Assembly (NCBI GenBank): GCA_014804005.1
Contig: JAAVAP010000018.1
Coordinates: 109,332-173,331, forward strand
Source of the DNA: Treponema sp.
GTDB lineage: Bacteria; Spirochaetota; Spirochaetia; Treponematales; Treponemataceae
DNA: 64,000 nucleotides
Direction of reading: 5' to 3'
The translations under genes were made by a program, and so were the position numbers. The notes beneath the pieces were generated by a model. That model made no database searches. It worked only from the letters and a program-made list of their open reading frames with translations, and was not told the origin of the DNA. Positions 50,074 through 59,394 of the stretch are shown in pieces. Positions within the stretch are counted from its first letter, which is position 1; the number at the start of each line of letters is the position of its first letter.

Positions 50074-51297
50074 ATGGAATGCAATTCAATTGAGTACAAT
50101 TCAATTCCTGAGGCGTTGGAAGATTTACGCGCCGGAAAAATAATTTTGGTGAGTGATTCGGAAGATCGCGAAAACGAAGGCGATATGATTTGTGCCGCCG
50201 AATTTGCCACGACGGAAAATATCAATTTTATCGCGACGTATGCGAAGGGTTTGATTTGCACGCCGATGAGTCAGGCGGTTGCCGATCGCCTCGGATTTAT
50301 TCCGATGGTAAGCGAAAACACCGACAACCATGAAACGGCTTTTACTGTTTCCGTTGACCACGTTTCCACGACGACTGGAATTTCCGCAGTGGAAAGAGCA
50401 GCTACAATTCGCGCTTGCGTTGATGAAAACGCGCGTCCGCAAGATTTCAGAAAACCCGGGCACACATTTCCGCTCATAGCAAAAAGGGGAGGTGTGTTGG
50501 TTCGCGCGGGGCACACCGAAGCCACCGTGGATTTGTGCAGACTTGCGGGTTTGAAACAATGCGGAGTTTGTTGCGAAATTATGGACGACGATGGAACTAT
50601 GATGCGCGGCGAAAAAATCTTCGCGCTTGCAAAAAAGTTTGGTATAAAATATATTACTATAAAATCTCTTGCCGACTATTGCCGCGTTCACGACAAGCAC
50701 GTCGTTCGAGAAGCGTCTGCGAAACTTCCCAGCGAATACGGCGACTTTGATATATATGGCTACACCGACGACATCACGGGCGAGCATCATGTCGCGCTTG
50801 TAAAAGGCGAAATCGCAGACGGCGAAAATGTTTTGTGCCGCGTTCACTCCGAATGTCTTACTGGCGATGTTTTTGGTTCGAAACGCTGCGATTGCGGTCC
50901 GCAACTTGCCGAGGCGATGCGCCAAATCGAAAGGGAGGGGCGCGGAGTTTTGCTTTACATGCGGCAGGAAGGGCGCGGAATCGGGCTGATAAACAAGCTC
51001 AAAACTTATATGCTTCAAGAAAAAGGCTACGACACAGTTGAAGCCAATTTGAAGCTTGGGTTCAAAGCCGACTTGCGCGAATACTGGATTGGCGCACAAA
51101 TCTTGCGAGATTTGGGAATAAAATCCTTGCGCCTTCTCACGAACAATCCGCAGAAAATATACGGGCTGGACGGATTCGGCATTCACGTGGCGGAACGAGT
51201 TCCGATTGAAATCGCGCCGCAAACTTACGATAAATTTTACCTGCGCACGAAAAAAGAAAAAATGGGACACATTTTTTCTCACATCGACGTGGAATGA
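50074..51297 (+). CDS. ribBA: Bifunctional DHBP synthase/GTP cyclohydrolase II
   Basis: 407 residues, RBS AGGAGAAA. The N-terminal RibB domain has [34 protein letters not shown] and [11 protein letters not shown]. The C-terminal RibA domain (about 210-400) has the zinc cluster [40 protein letters not shown] and [18 protein letters not shown]. It supplies both four-carbon unit and pyrimidine precursor for riboflavin. It closes the cluster; ribH (lumazine synthase), normally here, is absent from the window. Confidence 0.96.
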   Translation: MECNSIEYNSIPEALEDLRAGKIILVSDSEDRENEGDMICAAEFATTENINFIATYAKGLICTPMSQAVADRLGFIPMVSENTDNHETAFTVSVDHVSTTTGISAVERAATIRACVDENARPQDFRKPGHTFPLIAKRGGVLVRAGHTEATVDLCRLAGLKQCGVCCEIMDDDGTMMRGEKIFALAKKFGIKYITIKSLADYCRVHDKHVVREASAKLPSEYGDFDIYGYTDDITGEHHVALVKGEIADGENVLCRVHSECLTGDVFGSKRCDCGPQLAEAMRQIEREGRGVLLYMRQEGRGIGLINKLKTYMLQEKGYDTVEANLKLGFKADLREYWIGAQILRDLGIKSLRLLTNNPQKIYGLDGFGIHVAERVPIEIAPQTYDKFYLRTKKEKMGHIFSHIDVE

Positions 51298-51413
51298 AAA
51301 TTGAAATTTTTCAAAATAATGCCAAAATTTCTGTGCGGATTTTTTGGCACAAATTTTTCGCATTGATGAAAGTGCGCTCATTTTGCCGTTTCCTAATTTT
51401 TGGAAGCGACTTT

Positions 51414-52355
51414 TTATTTTTGAAAATTGTTCAAAGTTTTTATTGCGAGCGGACCAAGAAAAAAAATAAAAAACATTAGCGAAAAAGTCGTAATGAAATT
51501 CGCGACCTTTTGATTTAAACCGATTTTGAAAAAAAGCAACGAAAGTCCGATGAACAATCCTGCTGCCACCGCGCTTCCGATTGCAAAGCGCAGCGTTTTT
51601 CTGATCCACGGAACTTCAATTTCAAAGTTCACGAATTTTTGTTCCAAAAAAATTCCCAAAAGAATTCCGACAAGCATTCCAGCGCTTCTGTAGCAGTCGA
51701 GTTTCATTTTTTCGGGATCAACCAAAAGGACACCGTGCGCTAGCCGAATCGGGTAGGACTTCAATTCTGTGAAAACGAGCATTGCAGCGGCGAAAATAAT
51801 TCCTGCTAGCACGACGAATTTTTCGCGTTCCTTTTTGCTCCAAGTCCAGCCGAGCAAAAAATGCATAACCACCACGAACGCCGCACCTTCGCAAAGTCCG
51901 AAAAAAACATCTTGCGGAGTGTGGCATCCCAAAAAATTTCTGGAGAAGCCGACAAGCAGCGCAATGAAAATCATTGTGTTCACAAAAAATTTTTCTTTCC
52001 AATAACAATATGCCACGCCGCCGAAAGTTGCGGACGCGATCTGTGAATGTCCGCTCGGAAATGAATATCCAGTCGCGGTGAATTTTGCGTTCCCGAAAGG
52101 TTGAATGCGTGCGTCACGAATCCAAGGGCGATAGATGCAAAAAATATTTTTCAAAAGTTGATTTAATATTGAAGAAAATCCGAGCGTGTATGCTACGAAA
52201 ATCGCCTTGCGTTTTGAGATGCACCAATATAAAAACATCGGAATGAGAAATTCCAAAAGCAGCGCGGCATCCGAAACGAACATCATAAATTTGCTTACGA
52301 ATGTCGGCAAATGATTTCGGATGTTTTGCAAAAAAAGCAAATACTGGATATCCAT
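51414..52355 (-). CDS. PAP2-family membrane phosphatase
   Basis: 313 residues, about seven to eight membrane segments. All three PAP2 motifs are intact: KNIFCIYRP (KX6RP), FPSGHS and SRNFLGCHTPQD (SRX5HX3D). It probably dephosphorylates a membrane lipid such as undecaprenyl pyrophosphate or phosphatidic acid; sequence alone does not decide. A TATACT box and AAGGA precede the ATG at 52355. It is convergent with ribBA. Confidence 0.9.
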   Translation of the reverse strand: MDIQYLLFLQNIRNHLPTFVSKFMMFVSDAALLLEFLIPMFLYWCISKRKAIFVAYTLGFSSILNQLLKNIFCIYRPWIRDARIQPFGNAKFTATGYSFPSGHSQIASATFGGVAYCYWKEKFFVNTMIFIALLVGFSRNFLGCHTPQDVFFGLCEGAAFVVVMHFLLGWTWSKKEREKFVVLAGIIFAAAMLVFTELKSYPIRLAHGVLLVDPEKMKLDCYRSAGMLVGILLGIFLEQKFVNFEIEVPWIRKTLRFAIGSAVAAGLFIGLSLLFFKIGLNQKVANFITTFSLMFFIFFLGPLAIKTLNNFQK

Positions 52356-52480
52356 AATTTAATATTCCTTGTTGCAACAATTGGAATCAGTATAGCAGAA
52401 AAGATTAACTTGCGCAATGTGCCGTTGTGCGAAAAAAATGGCGACAACATTCTGCCGCCATTTTTAAATTTTCTCGCCGC

Positions 52481-52690
52481 TTATTCTATGTCCAAAACTT
52501 TGTAGCCTTGCGCTTCGACTTTTTCTTTGAGCGTGTCGTCGCTTACGTCGTCGTTTAGTTCAACGACGACAGTTCCGCTTTCATGGCTCGCGCTTGCGCT
52601 CGCAACGCCTGCGATTTCTTCGAGCGCGCTTTTTACGCGGCCTTCGCAATGGGCGCACATCATTCCTTCGACTTTCAAAGTTTTTTTCAT
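52481..52690 (-). CDS. copZ: CopZ-like copper chaperone, internal in-frame start within copA
   Basis: 69 residues beginning at the ATG 52690-52688, in frame with copA. GGAGG sits 8 nt upstream, within the codons for the linker. The product ([24 protein letters not shown]...) is a complete CopZ-size HMA protein with the CxxC metal site. It is therefore likely made both as the tail of CopA and as a free chaperone. The linker before it looks like translated former intergenic DNA. Confidence 0.65.
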   Translation of the reverse strand: MKKTLKVEGMMCAHCEGRVKSALEEIAGVASASASHESGTVVVELNDDVSDDTLKEKVEAQGYKVLDIE

Positions 52691-55054
52691 AACATTTTCC
52701 TCCGTTATGTTGAAATTTATTTTTTCGAAATTCAATTTTTCCAAATTGAATTTTTTGCCAAAATTTGTTTTTCGCGATTTTCGAATGTTAGCGAAATTCA
52801 GCCTGAGCGCGTTTGTCACAACGCAGAAACTCGAAAGGCTCATCGCCGCCGCGCCGAACATCGGATTCAGCTTCCAACTGAAAAGCCAAATCCACGCGCC
52901 TGCCGCAAGCGGAATTCCGATGACATTGTAGATGAATGCCCAAAATAAATTTTCGCGGATATTGCGCAATGTCGCGCGGCTCAAACGAATTGCCGCGCTC
53001 ACATCACTCAAGCGGCTTTTCACGAGAACGATGTCGGCCACATCGATTGCAACGTCTGTTCCGGCTCCGATTGCGATTCCAGTGTCGGCCGCGCTCAATG
53101 CAACCGCGTCGTTGATGCCATCGCCCACCATCGCAACATCGCCGAATTTTTTCAGCGCGTTTACGACTTCGGCTTTTTGCGCCGGAAGTACGCCCGCGAA
53201 AACTTTGTCAACGCCGACTTGTTTTGCGATTGTAGCCGCCGTGCGCTCGTTGTCGCCCGTGAGCATCACGGTGAAAATTCCCATCGAACGCAATTCCGAA
53301 ATGGCTTTGGAACTGTCGTCCTTTATCACGTCGGCCACGGCGATTATTCCCAAAAGTTTTTTTTCGAGCGCGAACAAAAGCGGCGTTTTTCCTTGTTCCG
53401 AAAATTCTTGAGCCTTGCGAAGCGATTCTTCTGGAACTTGAATTTGCTCGCAAATAAATTTTACGCTTCCGCCAAAAATTTTTTGTGCCGAAGAATTTTT
53501 CGCTGAAAGTCCGTTTCCCGTGACTGCCGCAAATTCGCTCACTTCTCGCGCGTTCAGATTTTTTTCATCGCCTTTTGCGAGAATCGCTTTTGCCAAAGGA
53601 TGCTCGCTTTTTGCTTCCAAGTCAACGGCGCATTGCAAAAGTTCACTTTCGCTGATTCCTTCGCACGGAACGATGTCCGTAACGTGACCTTCGCCTTTTG
53701 TGATTGTGCCGGTTTTGTCGAGCGCGATGATTTTTGTTTTTCCCGCTTGTTCGAGTGCGGAAGCGGTTTTGAAAAGAATTCCGTTCTTCGCGCCCACGCC
53801 GTTTCCGACCATGATTGCGACTGGAGTTGCAAGTCCCAATGCGCATGGACAGCTTATCACCAAAACGGAAATTCCGCGCGCCAAAGCGAAGCCGAAATTT
53901 TCGCCTGCGAAAATCCAAATTAGAATTGTCAAAAATGAAATTGCAATTACAATTGGAACGAAAACGCTTGAAACTTTGTCCGCGATTTTTTGCGCGGGCG
54001 CTTTTGTGGCGGCAGCGTCGCTGACAAGTTTTATTATTTGCGAAAGCGTCGTGTCTTCGCCGACTCGCACCGCGCGGCATTTTATGAAGCCGCTTTGATT
54101 TATTGTCGCGCCCGTAACATTGTCGCCTGCAATTTTGTCAACGGGAATGCTTTCGCCAGTGAGCGCGGATTCGTTCACGCTCGTGTTGCCTTCGATGATG
54201 ACTGCATCGACTGGAATATTTTCTCCGGGGCGCACTACGAAGATTTCTCCGAGAGAAATTTGTTCGATGGGAATCGTGATTTCTTTTCCATCCCGAATCA
54301 CGTTCGCGGTTTTTGGCACAAGACGAATCAGGCTTTTTAGCGCGTTCGTGGTTTTTCCTTTTGAATGCGCTTCGAGCATTTTTCCAAGAGTGATGAGCGT
54401 TAGAATCATCGCCGCGCCTTCGAAATAAAATTCGTGCATGCATTGCATTACGCGAGCGGCATCGCCTTTTGTCTGCGCGTCTGTCATCACAAAAAGCATC
54501 GCGGTGCTGTACAAAAATGAAGCCGCGCTTCCCAACGCTACAAGCGTGTCCATGTTCGGCGCGCCGTGAAAAAATGATTTGAAGCCGCTTATGAAAAATT
54601 TTTGATTTATTACCAAAACGATTGCGGCGAGCAACAATTGCGCCAAGCCCATCGCCAAATGGTTTTGCGCGAAAAAGGGCGGAAGAGGCCAGCCCCACAT
54701 CGCGTGCCCCATCGAAATGTACATCAGCAAAAGCAAAAATGCCAGCGAAGAAAAAAGCCTTTTTTTCAAGCGCGAAGTTTCTGTGTCCGCAAGCGAATCT
54801 TCTTGTTCTGCGATTGAATCTGCGGAATTTGAATTTGAGCGCGAAGAGACTTTTGCTTTTTTTTCACTTGCGCCGTAGCCCGCGTTTTTTACCGCTTCAA
54901 TAATTTCTTGGGAAGAAGCCGTTCCTTCGACGGCGAGCGAATTTGTCAAAAGACTCACCGAGCATGATTTTACGCCTTGAATTTTTGAAACGGCTTTTTC
55001 AATGCGAGCGGCACAAGCGGCGCAACTCATTCCAGTGACAGAGTATTGTTGCAT
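52481..55054 (-). CDS. copA: Copper-exporting P1B-type ATPase CopA with CopZ-like domain fused at C-terminus
   Basis: 857 residues. N-terminal HMA domain with [15 protein letters not shown] at about 8-22, then eight TM segments. TM6 has [16 protein letters not shown] (CPC); the phosphorylation site is [12 protein letters not shown]; hinge [16 protein letters not shown]. The normal end of a CopA is near residue 755 ([15 protein letters not shown]). A Lys/Asn/Phe-rich linker of about 30 residues then leads into a second HMA domain, [20 protein letters not shown]. That domain has its own GGAGG and ATG inside the reading frame (see copZ). RBS AGGAG precedes ATG 55054. It lies 59 bp downstream of csoR, which should repress both. 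Confidence 0.94.
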   Translation of the reverse strand: MQQYSVTGMSCAACAARIEKAVSKIQGVKSCSVSLLTNSLAVEGTASSQEIIEAVKNAGYGASEKKAKVSSRSNSNSADSIAEQEDSLADTETSRLKKRLFSSLAFLLLLMYISMGHAMWGWPLPPFFAQNHLAMGLAQLLLAAIVLVINQKFFISGFKSFFHGAPNMDTLVALGSAASFLYSTAMLFVMTDAQTKGDAARVMQCMHEFYFEGAAMILTLITLGKMLEAHSKGKTTNALKSLIRLVPKTANVIRDGKEITIPIEQISLGEIFVVRPGENIPVDAVIIEGNTSVNESALTGESIPVDKIAGDNVTGATINQSGFIKCRAVRVGEDTTLSQIIKLVSDAAATKAPAQKIADKVSSVFVPIVIAISFLTILIWIFAGENFGFALARGISVLVISCPCALGLATPVAIMVGNGVGAKNGILFKTASALEQAGKTKIIALDKTGTITKGEGHVTDIVPCEGISESELLQCAVDLEAKSEHPLAKAILAKGDEKNLNAREVSEFAAVTGNGLSAKNSSAQKIFGGSVKFICEQIQVPEESLRKAQEFSEQGKTPLLFALEKKLLGIIAVADVIKDDSSKAISELRSMGIFTVMLTGDNERTAATIAKQVGVDKVFAGVLPAQKAEVVNALKKFGDVAMVGDGINDAVALSAADTGIAIGAGTDVAIDVADIVLVKSRLSDVSAAIRLSRATLRNIRENLFWAFIYNVIGIPLAAGAWIWLFSWKLNPMFGAAAMSLSSFCVVTNALRLNFANIRKSRKTNFGKKFNLEKLNFEKINFNITEENVMKKTLKVEGMMCAHCEGRVKSALEEIAGVASASASHESGTVVVELNDDVSDDTLKEKVEAQGYKVLDIE

Positions 55055-55064
55055 TTCAACTCCT

Positions 55065-55104
55065 ATATGTGAGTATATGAAAATATGTTTGTATGCTCAT
55101 ATAT
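55065..55104. repeat. Imperfect inverted repeat between csoR and copA
   Basis: ATATGTGAGTATA and TATGCTCATATAT pair at 11 of 13 positions. It could be a second regulator site or an intercistronic hairpin. Confidence 0.4.
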
Positions 55105-55113
55105 TCAATAATT

Positions 55114-55416
55114 TTATTTCATCAATTTTTGCAACGTGACCAAAAGTTCGTCCACGATTTCTTCGTTGCCGCTTTTGACATTTTGCACGATGCAAGTTTT
55201 GATGTGGTTCGCCAAAAGTTCGCGCGAAAATGCGTTGAACGCGCCTTGCGCCGCACTCACCTGATTTAGAATGTCCGTGCAATACGCATTTTCTTCCACC
55301 ATTTTTTTTATGCCATTGATTTGTCCAGAAATTTTATTCAGCCGATTTGTCAATAATTTCAATTCTTCCTGTGAACGTTGCTTTGTTTTCGCGCTGACGC
55401 TTTTTTTTGAATTCAT
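55114..55416 (-). CDS. csoR: CsoR-family copper-sensing repressor
   Basis: 100 residues, all helical, DUF156/CsoR family: LLTNRLNKISGQINGIKKMVEENAYCTDILNQVSAAQGAFNAFSRELLANHIKTCIV. The Cys in YCTDIL and the His and Cys in ANHIKTCI form the Cu(I) site. Apo-CsoR binds operator DNA, and Cu(I) releases it. RBS GGAGAAAG. It lies upstream of copA in the same operon and has an operator in its promoter, so it is autoregulated. Confidence 0.93.
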   Translation of the reverse strand: MNSKKSVSAKTKQRSQEELKLLTNRLNKISGQINGIKKMVEENAYCTDILNQVSAAQGAFNAFSRELLANHIKTCIVQNVKSGNEEIVDELLVTLQKLMK

Positions 55417-55433
55417 TTCTTTCTCCGATATAC

Positions 55434-55463
55434 AGTATACCAGTATGGGGTATATTTTGTCAA
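55434..55463 (-). promoter_or_regulatory. csoR-copA promoter with CsoR operator between -35 and -10
   Basis: TTGACA (55463-55458), 18-nt spacer, TATACT (55439-55434). The spacer contains TATACCCCATACTGGTATAC, with ATACC/GGTAT half-sites, matching the usual CsoR operator style (G/C-run flanked by TATAC). Confidence 0.75.
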
Positions 55464-55492
55464 GAAGAAAATTGCTTTTGAAATTCTTTTTA

Positions 55493-55521
55493 TTGAGTTT
55501 CTTGTAAAATTATGCTAGAAT
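55493..55521 (+). promoter_or_regulatory. Promoter of purM
   Basis: TTGAGT (55493-55498), 17-nt spacer, extended -10 TGC-TAGAAT (hexamer 55516-55521). The leader holds a hairpin region (GCGC...GGAT-gtgaa-ATCC...GCGC, 55534-55565) and a T8 run before GAGG. Confidence 0.6.
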
Positions 55522-55595
55522 CAAATTACATTGGCGCAAGCGTCGGGATGTGAAATCCTCCGCGCGAATGAAATAATTTTTTTTGAGGTTTTATT

Positions 55596-56633
55596 ATGAA
55601 CGAAATCACCTATGAAAAATCTGGCGTGGACATCAACAACGCTGACGCGACAAAACGGGAAATGGCAAAATATGTCAATTCCAACAATCAAAGGGTGCTG
55701 AACAAAGTGGGTGCTTTCGCTTCTTTGTATGACGTGAAATTTCCTGAAATGAAGAATCCCGTCCTCGTGCTCAAAACAGAAGAACCTGGCTCGAAACAAA
55801 AATTCGCTTTCAAATATAAAAAGATAAAAAATATTTGCTACGACATGATAAACCATTTGACGAACGACATCATCGTCATGGGTGCAACTCCGCTCACGGT
55901 GCAAGACGCGATAATTTGTTCCAAAATCGAAAAAGATGTCGTGAGCGATTTGGTAAAATATATTTCGCAAGCGTGCGAAGAAAACGGCAGCGTTTTGACA
56001 GGCGGCGAAACTTCCGAGCAGCCCGACGTTGTGGAAAAAGGCGTTTACGTGCTCACGTCAAGCATCGTCGGCATTGTTGAAAAAGACGAAATCATCGACG
56101 GAAGCAAAATTGAAAAAGGCGACATTGTGCTCGCCCTGCCTTCCAACGGAATTCACACGAACGGCTTTTCTTTTTTGAGAATGCTCATGGAACAATTTCC
56201 CGGCATCGAAAATGAAATTGTCGAAAATGGCGAAACTTTTTTGGAAATCATAATGCGCTCGCATTCTCCTTATTACAAAGTGCTCGCGCCGCTTTTCGGC
56301 AACAAGGCATTGCGCGGAATGGCGCACATAACGGGCGGCGGCATTCAAGACAACTTGAACAGAATCCTGCCCGAAAATCTTTCGGCGGAAATCGATTTGG
56401 CGAAAATAAAAATTTTGCCGATTTTCAAATTCATCAAAGAAAAATCGCAAGCATCAGACAAAGAATTGTTGCGCACTTTCAACATGGGCGTGGGCATGAC
56501 CTTAGTCGTCAAAAAGGGCACGGAAGTCGAATTCCTTGAGCACTTTAAAAAGCTCGGCATGGCGGCGTATGTGATTGGCGAAATTATCGACGGCAACAAA
56601 ACGGTGGTTTTCAAAAACAATTTGCAATATTGA
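55596..56633 (+). CDS. purM: Phosphoribosylformylglycinamidine cyclo-ligase (AIR synthetase)
   Basis: 345 residues. PurM signatures: TYEKSGVDINNADATKREMA at the start, TGGETSEQPDVV, LALPSNGIHTNGFSFLRML and GMAHITGGGIQDNLNRILPE. It closes the imidazole ring of AIR in purine synthesis, using ATP. The nucleotide-binding N-terminal region is somewhat divergent (INHLTNDIIVMGATPL). It stands alone; no other pur genes are adjacent. Convergent with the following minus-strand gene, with about 60 bp between. Confidence 0.93.
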   Translation: MNEITYEKSGVDINNADATKREMAKYVNSNNQRVLNKVGAFASLYDVKFPEMKNPVLVLKTEEPGSKQKFAFKYKKIKNICYDMINHLTNDIIVMGATPLTVQDAIICSKIEKDVVSDLVKYISQACEENGSVLTGGETSEQPDVVEKGVYVLTSSIVGIVEKDEIIDGSKIEKGDIVLALPSNGIHTNGFSFLRMLMEQFPGIENEIVENGETFLEIIMRSHSPYYKVLAPLFGNKALRGMAHITGGGIQDNLNRILPENLSAEIDLAKIKILPIFKFIKEKSQASDKELLRTFNMGVGMTLVVKKGTEVEFLEHFKKLGMAAYVIGEIIDGNKTVVFKNNLQY

Positions 56634-56692
56634 AGCGGCTGCGATAAAATCAAAAAGTGAAAATGTGAGCTGTGTGGAATTTCCAAGATGCA

Positions 56693-57592
56693 TCAATTTT
56701 TCATATTTGTCTTATACCACTCGATGTCATAAAAGGGAATCAACAGGTCTGAATAGCAATATGAGGAAAGGCGTTTTGGACTGTGGCTCGTGTATTTCCT
56801 GTAATCGCGCAAACCTTCTTCAAACAGAACAAATTTTCCGAAAGGAATGTAAACATAAACATTCTGTCTTTTAAACGGAATGCGCAATTTATACACGTCC
56901 ACTTCCTCCAGATTGTAATAATCGATTAAGGAAAAATCATATTTAATGGCTCGTTCAATTTGCCTCCTGTCCAATGACTTGACATCAAAATCTATGTAAG
57001 GATAATGTTCGGATATCCAGTCAGATCCCTTTAGGACATCGAAAATTATGTCTATGTTTTCAGAACTTAATTCGGCGACATTGTTTCTTTTCAGCCTATC
57101 AAGCCCTAAAACTTTGTAGTTGTCTTTAAAACTATAGTCGCGTATATCCACCAAAGTTTCTTTGTGCTGCCTTCGGAAAAAATAAAATTGAGAGAAAAAT
57201 ATGGATTTTATAGGAATTGATGCCATAATTAAGCCGAACAGAAGCCAAACAAAACGTTTGCCAAAACCAAAGACCTTCAAAGAGACGCATAAAAGGAATG
57301 CTTGTGGAACAAAGTATAAAATTAAATTTAATTTCCAGCCAAATAAGAAATACGAATAAGAATTCACGACAAAAACGACAAAGCCGAGCAAAGATGCTGT
57401 TTGCAGGATTGTCATGCACAAAGCCATTTTCTTTTTTGTCATGGCGCGATTGACAATCAACAAAGGAATAAAAAATGCAGAAATCAGGATTTCAGCCATG
57501 TAAATATATGAAAAATCTACAGGCAGGAACAATAAGCACATTGAAACAAGACAAACGGCACTGCTAATTATTGCGAATATTTTTCGTTTCAT
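56693..57592 (-). CDS. Membrane protein of unknown function
   Basis: 299 residues. Residues 1-140 hold about five membrane segments, beginning with IFAIISSAVCLVSMCLLFL. The remainder is a cytoplasmic or extracytoplasmic domain rich in Tyr, Asp and basic residues (DIRDYSFKDNYKVLGLDRLK, YVYIPFGKFVLFEEGLRDYRK). RBS AAGGAG. No family recognised. AT-rich codon usage, unlike the housekeeping genes, and shared with the next two minus-strand genes, suggests a lineage-specific cluster. Confidence 0.6.
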   Translation of the reverse strand: MKRKIFAIISSAVCLVSMCLLFLPVDFSYIYMAEILISAFFIPLLIVNRAMTKKKMALCMTILQTASLLGFVVFVVNSYSYFLFGWKLNLILYFVPQAFLLCVSLKVFGFGKRFVWLLFGLIMASIPIKSIFFSQFYFFRRQHKETLVDIRDYSFKDNYKVLGLDRLKRNNVAELSSENIDIIFDVLKGSDWISEHYPYIDFDVKSLDRRQIERAIKYDFSLIDYYNLEEVDVYKLRIPFKRQNVYVYIPFGKFVLFEEGLRDYRKYTSHSPKRLSSYCYSDLLIPFYDIEWYKTNMKN

Positions 57593-57617
57593 CTTCGTGC
57601 TCCTTTTGTTGATATAT

Positions 57618-58274
57618 CTATTCTTCCTGCAAGAAAATCTTTACGACAAAATCGACGGAATCTTTTCTTATAAAGATTTTTCTGTCTTCAAGCTGCCAAA
57701 ACAAATTCTGTGCGAGGTGGTTTTCCGCAAGCCAGTCAGCATGGCAATTCCAATAGTCGAAATTCACTTCCTCGGAGTCTATCCAGATTTCTTGCGGCCT
57801 TCCGTAAGTCGCAGTCAACGTGTGAATGAAGCGGAGTCTTTCAGAAATGTCCAGCGGGCAAAAATTGTGATACCAATTACAAATCGCGTCCTCATCGTGA
57901 TACCAATGGTATCTCACATGGAAATCTTTTTTCGTTATTCTTATGGTCACGCAGTTTTTAAAATCTGGATATTCACAGACATATCCGTAAACCGAAAAGG
58001 TATAGCCTCCCACTGTTTTGTCAATGTCGTCGTCTTGATTTAAAGTATATCTGTAGCCTTTGGTCTCCATTTGTTTCATCAAACCCAATGGATGACGACC
58101 ACAAATATCTGAAAAGTCGAACGGCATCTCAATCAAAGATTTAAATTCTTTTCGCGTCTCTTTCCATTCGTCTGAACGCTGATCGGGAAAGTATTTTTCT
58201 TCCTTTTTCGAGCAGCAAGAAAGCAACAGCAAAACCAAGAGCAAAAAAGCAGGTGGCAAGATTTTTCTCTTCAT
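57618..58274 (-). CDS. Lipoprotein of unknown function
   Basis: 218 residues. Signal peptide with lipobox LLLLSCCSKK (Cys at about 20). The mature domain is rich in Tyr, Trp, His and Cys (VYGYVCEYPDFKNC, HWYHDEDAICNWYHNFC), with enough Cys for disulphides in the periplasm. RBS GGAGATTG. Ends 26 bp before the membrane-protein gene and is likely cotranscribed. No family recognised. Confidence 0.65.
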   Translation of the reverse strand: MKRKILPPAFLLLVLLLLSCCSKKEEKYFPDQRSDEWKETRKEFKSLIEMPFDFSDICGRHPLGLMKQMETKGYRYTLNQDDDIDKTVGGYTFSVYGYVCEYPDFKNCVTIRITKKDFHVRYHWYHDEDAICNWYHNFCPLDISERLRFIHTLTATYGRPQEIWIDSEEVNFDYWNCHADWLAENHLAQNLFWQLEDRKIFIRKDSVDFVVKIFLQEE

Positions 58275-58312
58275 TTCACAATCTCCATTGTTTAAATTCG
58301 ACTTTCCGAAAA

Positions 58313-58921
58313 TTATTTCAAGGTTTTCAAATTTTTTATAATTTGTACGCGCGTCTTGTCTTTTTTGAAATTATAATATACCAACATATATTTTCCTAGT
58401 GGCAATTCGTACATCGCGACGACCTGCCCTTTCGTGAATTTTCTGTCGGAGATTTTGTTGTTTTCCAGATACAGAATCCTTGTTTCGTAAATATAATGTC
58501 CGTCCTCAAAATTATAGACGCAGCACGTGGCGCGTTGGGATTTTAAGTAGAAAGAATAGTTCACGTAAAATCCAATTTCGCAGCCGTTCTTTTTAAGGAA
58601 TTCGCTTTCCCGACGTACTTTTTCCCTGCCCAAAATTTCTTGCACGTCGCAATCCGCCTCCGCTTTCTTTGCGTAGGATTTGTCCAGTTCATGGAAAGTG
58701 TCCGAAACGTCTTTTTTTCCGAGATTGCTTTTGCGCTCGCAGACGAGATTTTCATTTTCCACGGAGACCGAATAAACGGAAAAATCATAGTCGTCATTCA
58801 GCAAAACCAAAAGCGACTTGTCTTCGTTTATCTGCACTTTTGTCGGGAAGCCCTTGAATTCCAAGGAATGCGCTGCCGCAAAGAAAGCGCATATCAGCCA
58901 TAAAAATAATATTTTTTTCAT
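58313..58921 (-). CDS. Exported protein of unknown function
   Basis: 202 residues. Signal peptide about 1-20 (FLWLICAFFAAAHS). The mature part is beta-rich with VQINEDKSLLVLLNDDYDFSVYSVSVENENLVCERK and a C-terminal QVVAMYELPLGKYMLVYYNF. GGAGG lies about 12 bp before the ATG. First of three minus-strand exported or membrane genes. No family recognised. Confidence 0.6.
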   Translation of the reverse strand: MKKILFLWLICAFFAAAHSLEFKGFPTKVQINEDKSLLVLLNDDYDFSVYSVSVENENLVCERKSNLGKKDVSDTFHELDKSYAKKAEADCDVQEILGREKVRRESEFLKKNGCEIGFYVNYSFYLKSQRATCCVYNFEDGHYIYETRILYLENNKISDRKFTKGQVVAMYELPLGKYMLVYYNFKKDKTRVQIIKNLKTLK

Positions 58922-59090
58922 GCGAACTTCAATGTCCTCCGAATCTTTTTTTCCTGCCGTTTTTCCGCGCTTTACGGTCGGGCAGACATTGAGAAGCCGC
59001 GCAAGGCTTCCTTGTCTTCGGCTGAAAGACGCGATTTTAAAATACTAAAATTTTTCCGAATAGTCAAATCTTTTTTTCGGGGATTTGCCA

Positions 59091-59195
59091 AAAACGCAGT
59101 GAGTTTTTGGTGAAAACTCACTGCGTTTTAAAAAAAACTCACTGACTTTTTACCCAAAACTCACTGCGTTTTCGCAACAAACTCACTGCGTTTTT
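59091..59195. repeat. Iteron-like cluster of 17-bp repeats (AAAACTCACTGCGTTTT)
   Basis: One inverted copy (59091-59107) and four direct copies starting at 59113, 59134 (variant CTGACTTTT), 59156 and 59179, that is 21, 22 and 23 bp apart. The inverted copy and first direct copy form a perfect 17-bp hairpin with a 5-nt loop. The surrounding 58922-59340 gap has no gene. Function unknown; a binding array or a dispersed repeat. Confidence 0.7.
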
Positions 59196-59346
59196 ACCGA
59201 ATTCCGCGAATTTCTGGCGGCAGGGCACTGAAAACATGAATGCATACTGGGGAAAGACGTGTGTTTACACATAGTCTTTCAAGTGGGTGTTGAAAAAAAA
59301 TCAATCTATGCCTAAAAAGTATCGGCTCATAATATAAACAAAGTAT

Positions 59347-59375
59347 TTGACATAACTCATTCCATAGGCTAAAAT
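59347..59375 (+). promoter_or_regulatory. Promoter of aldo/keto reductase operon
   Basis: TTGACA (59347-59352), 17-nt spacer, TAAAAT (59370-59375); leader about 15 nt with GGAGAAA. Confidence 0.75.
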
Positions 59376-59394
59376 TGAAAACTGGAGAAATAAT

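Noticed and set aside
50125-51609. 494-codon ORF opposite ribBA
   Set aside because: Shadow ORF; ribBA motifs are intact on the plus strand.
59091-59195. Possible CRISPR array
   Set aside because: Units are 17 bp with 4-6-bp gaps, one is inverted, and there are no cas genes; the spacing does not fit CRISPR.
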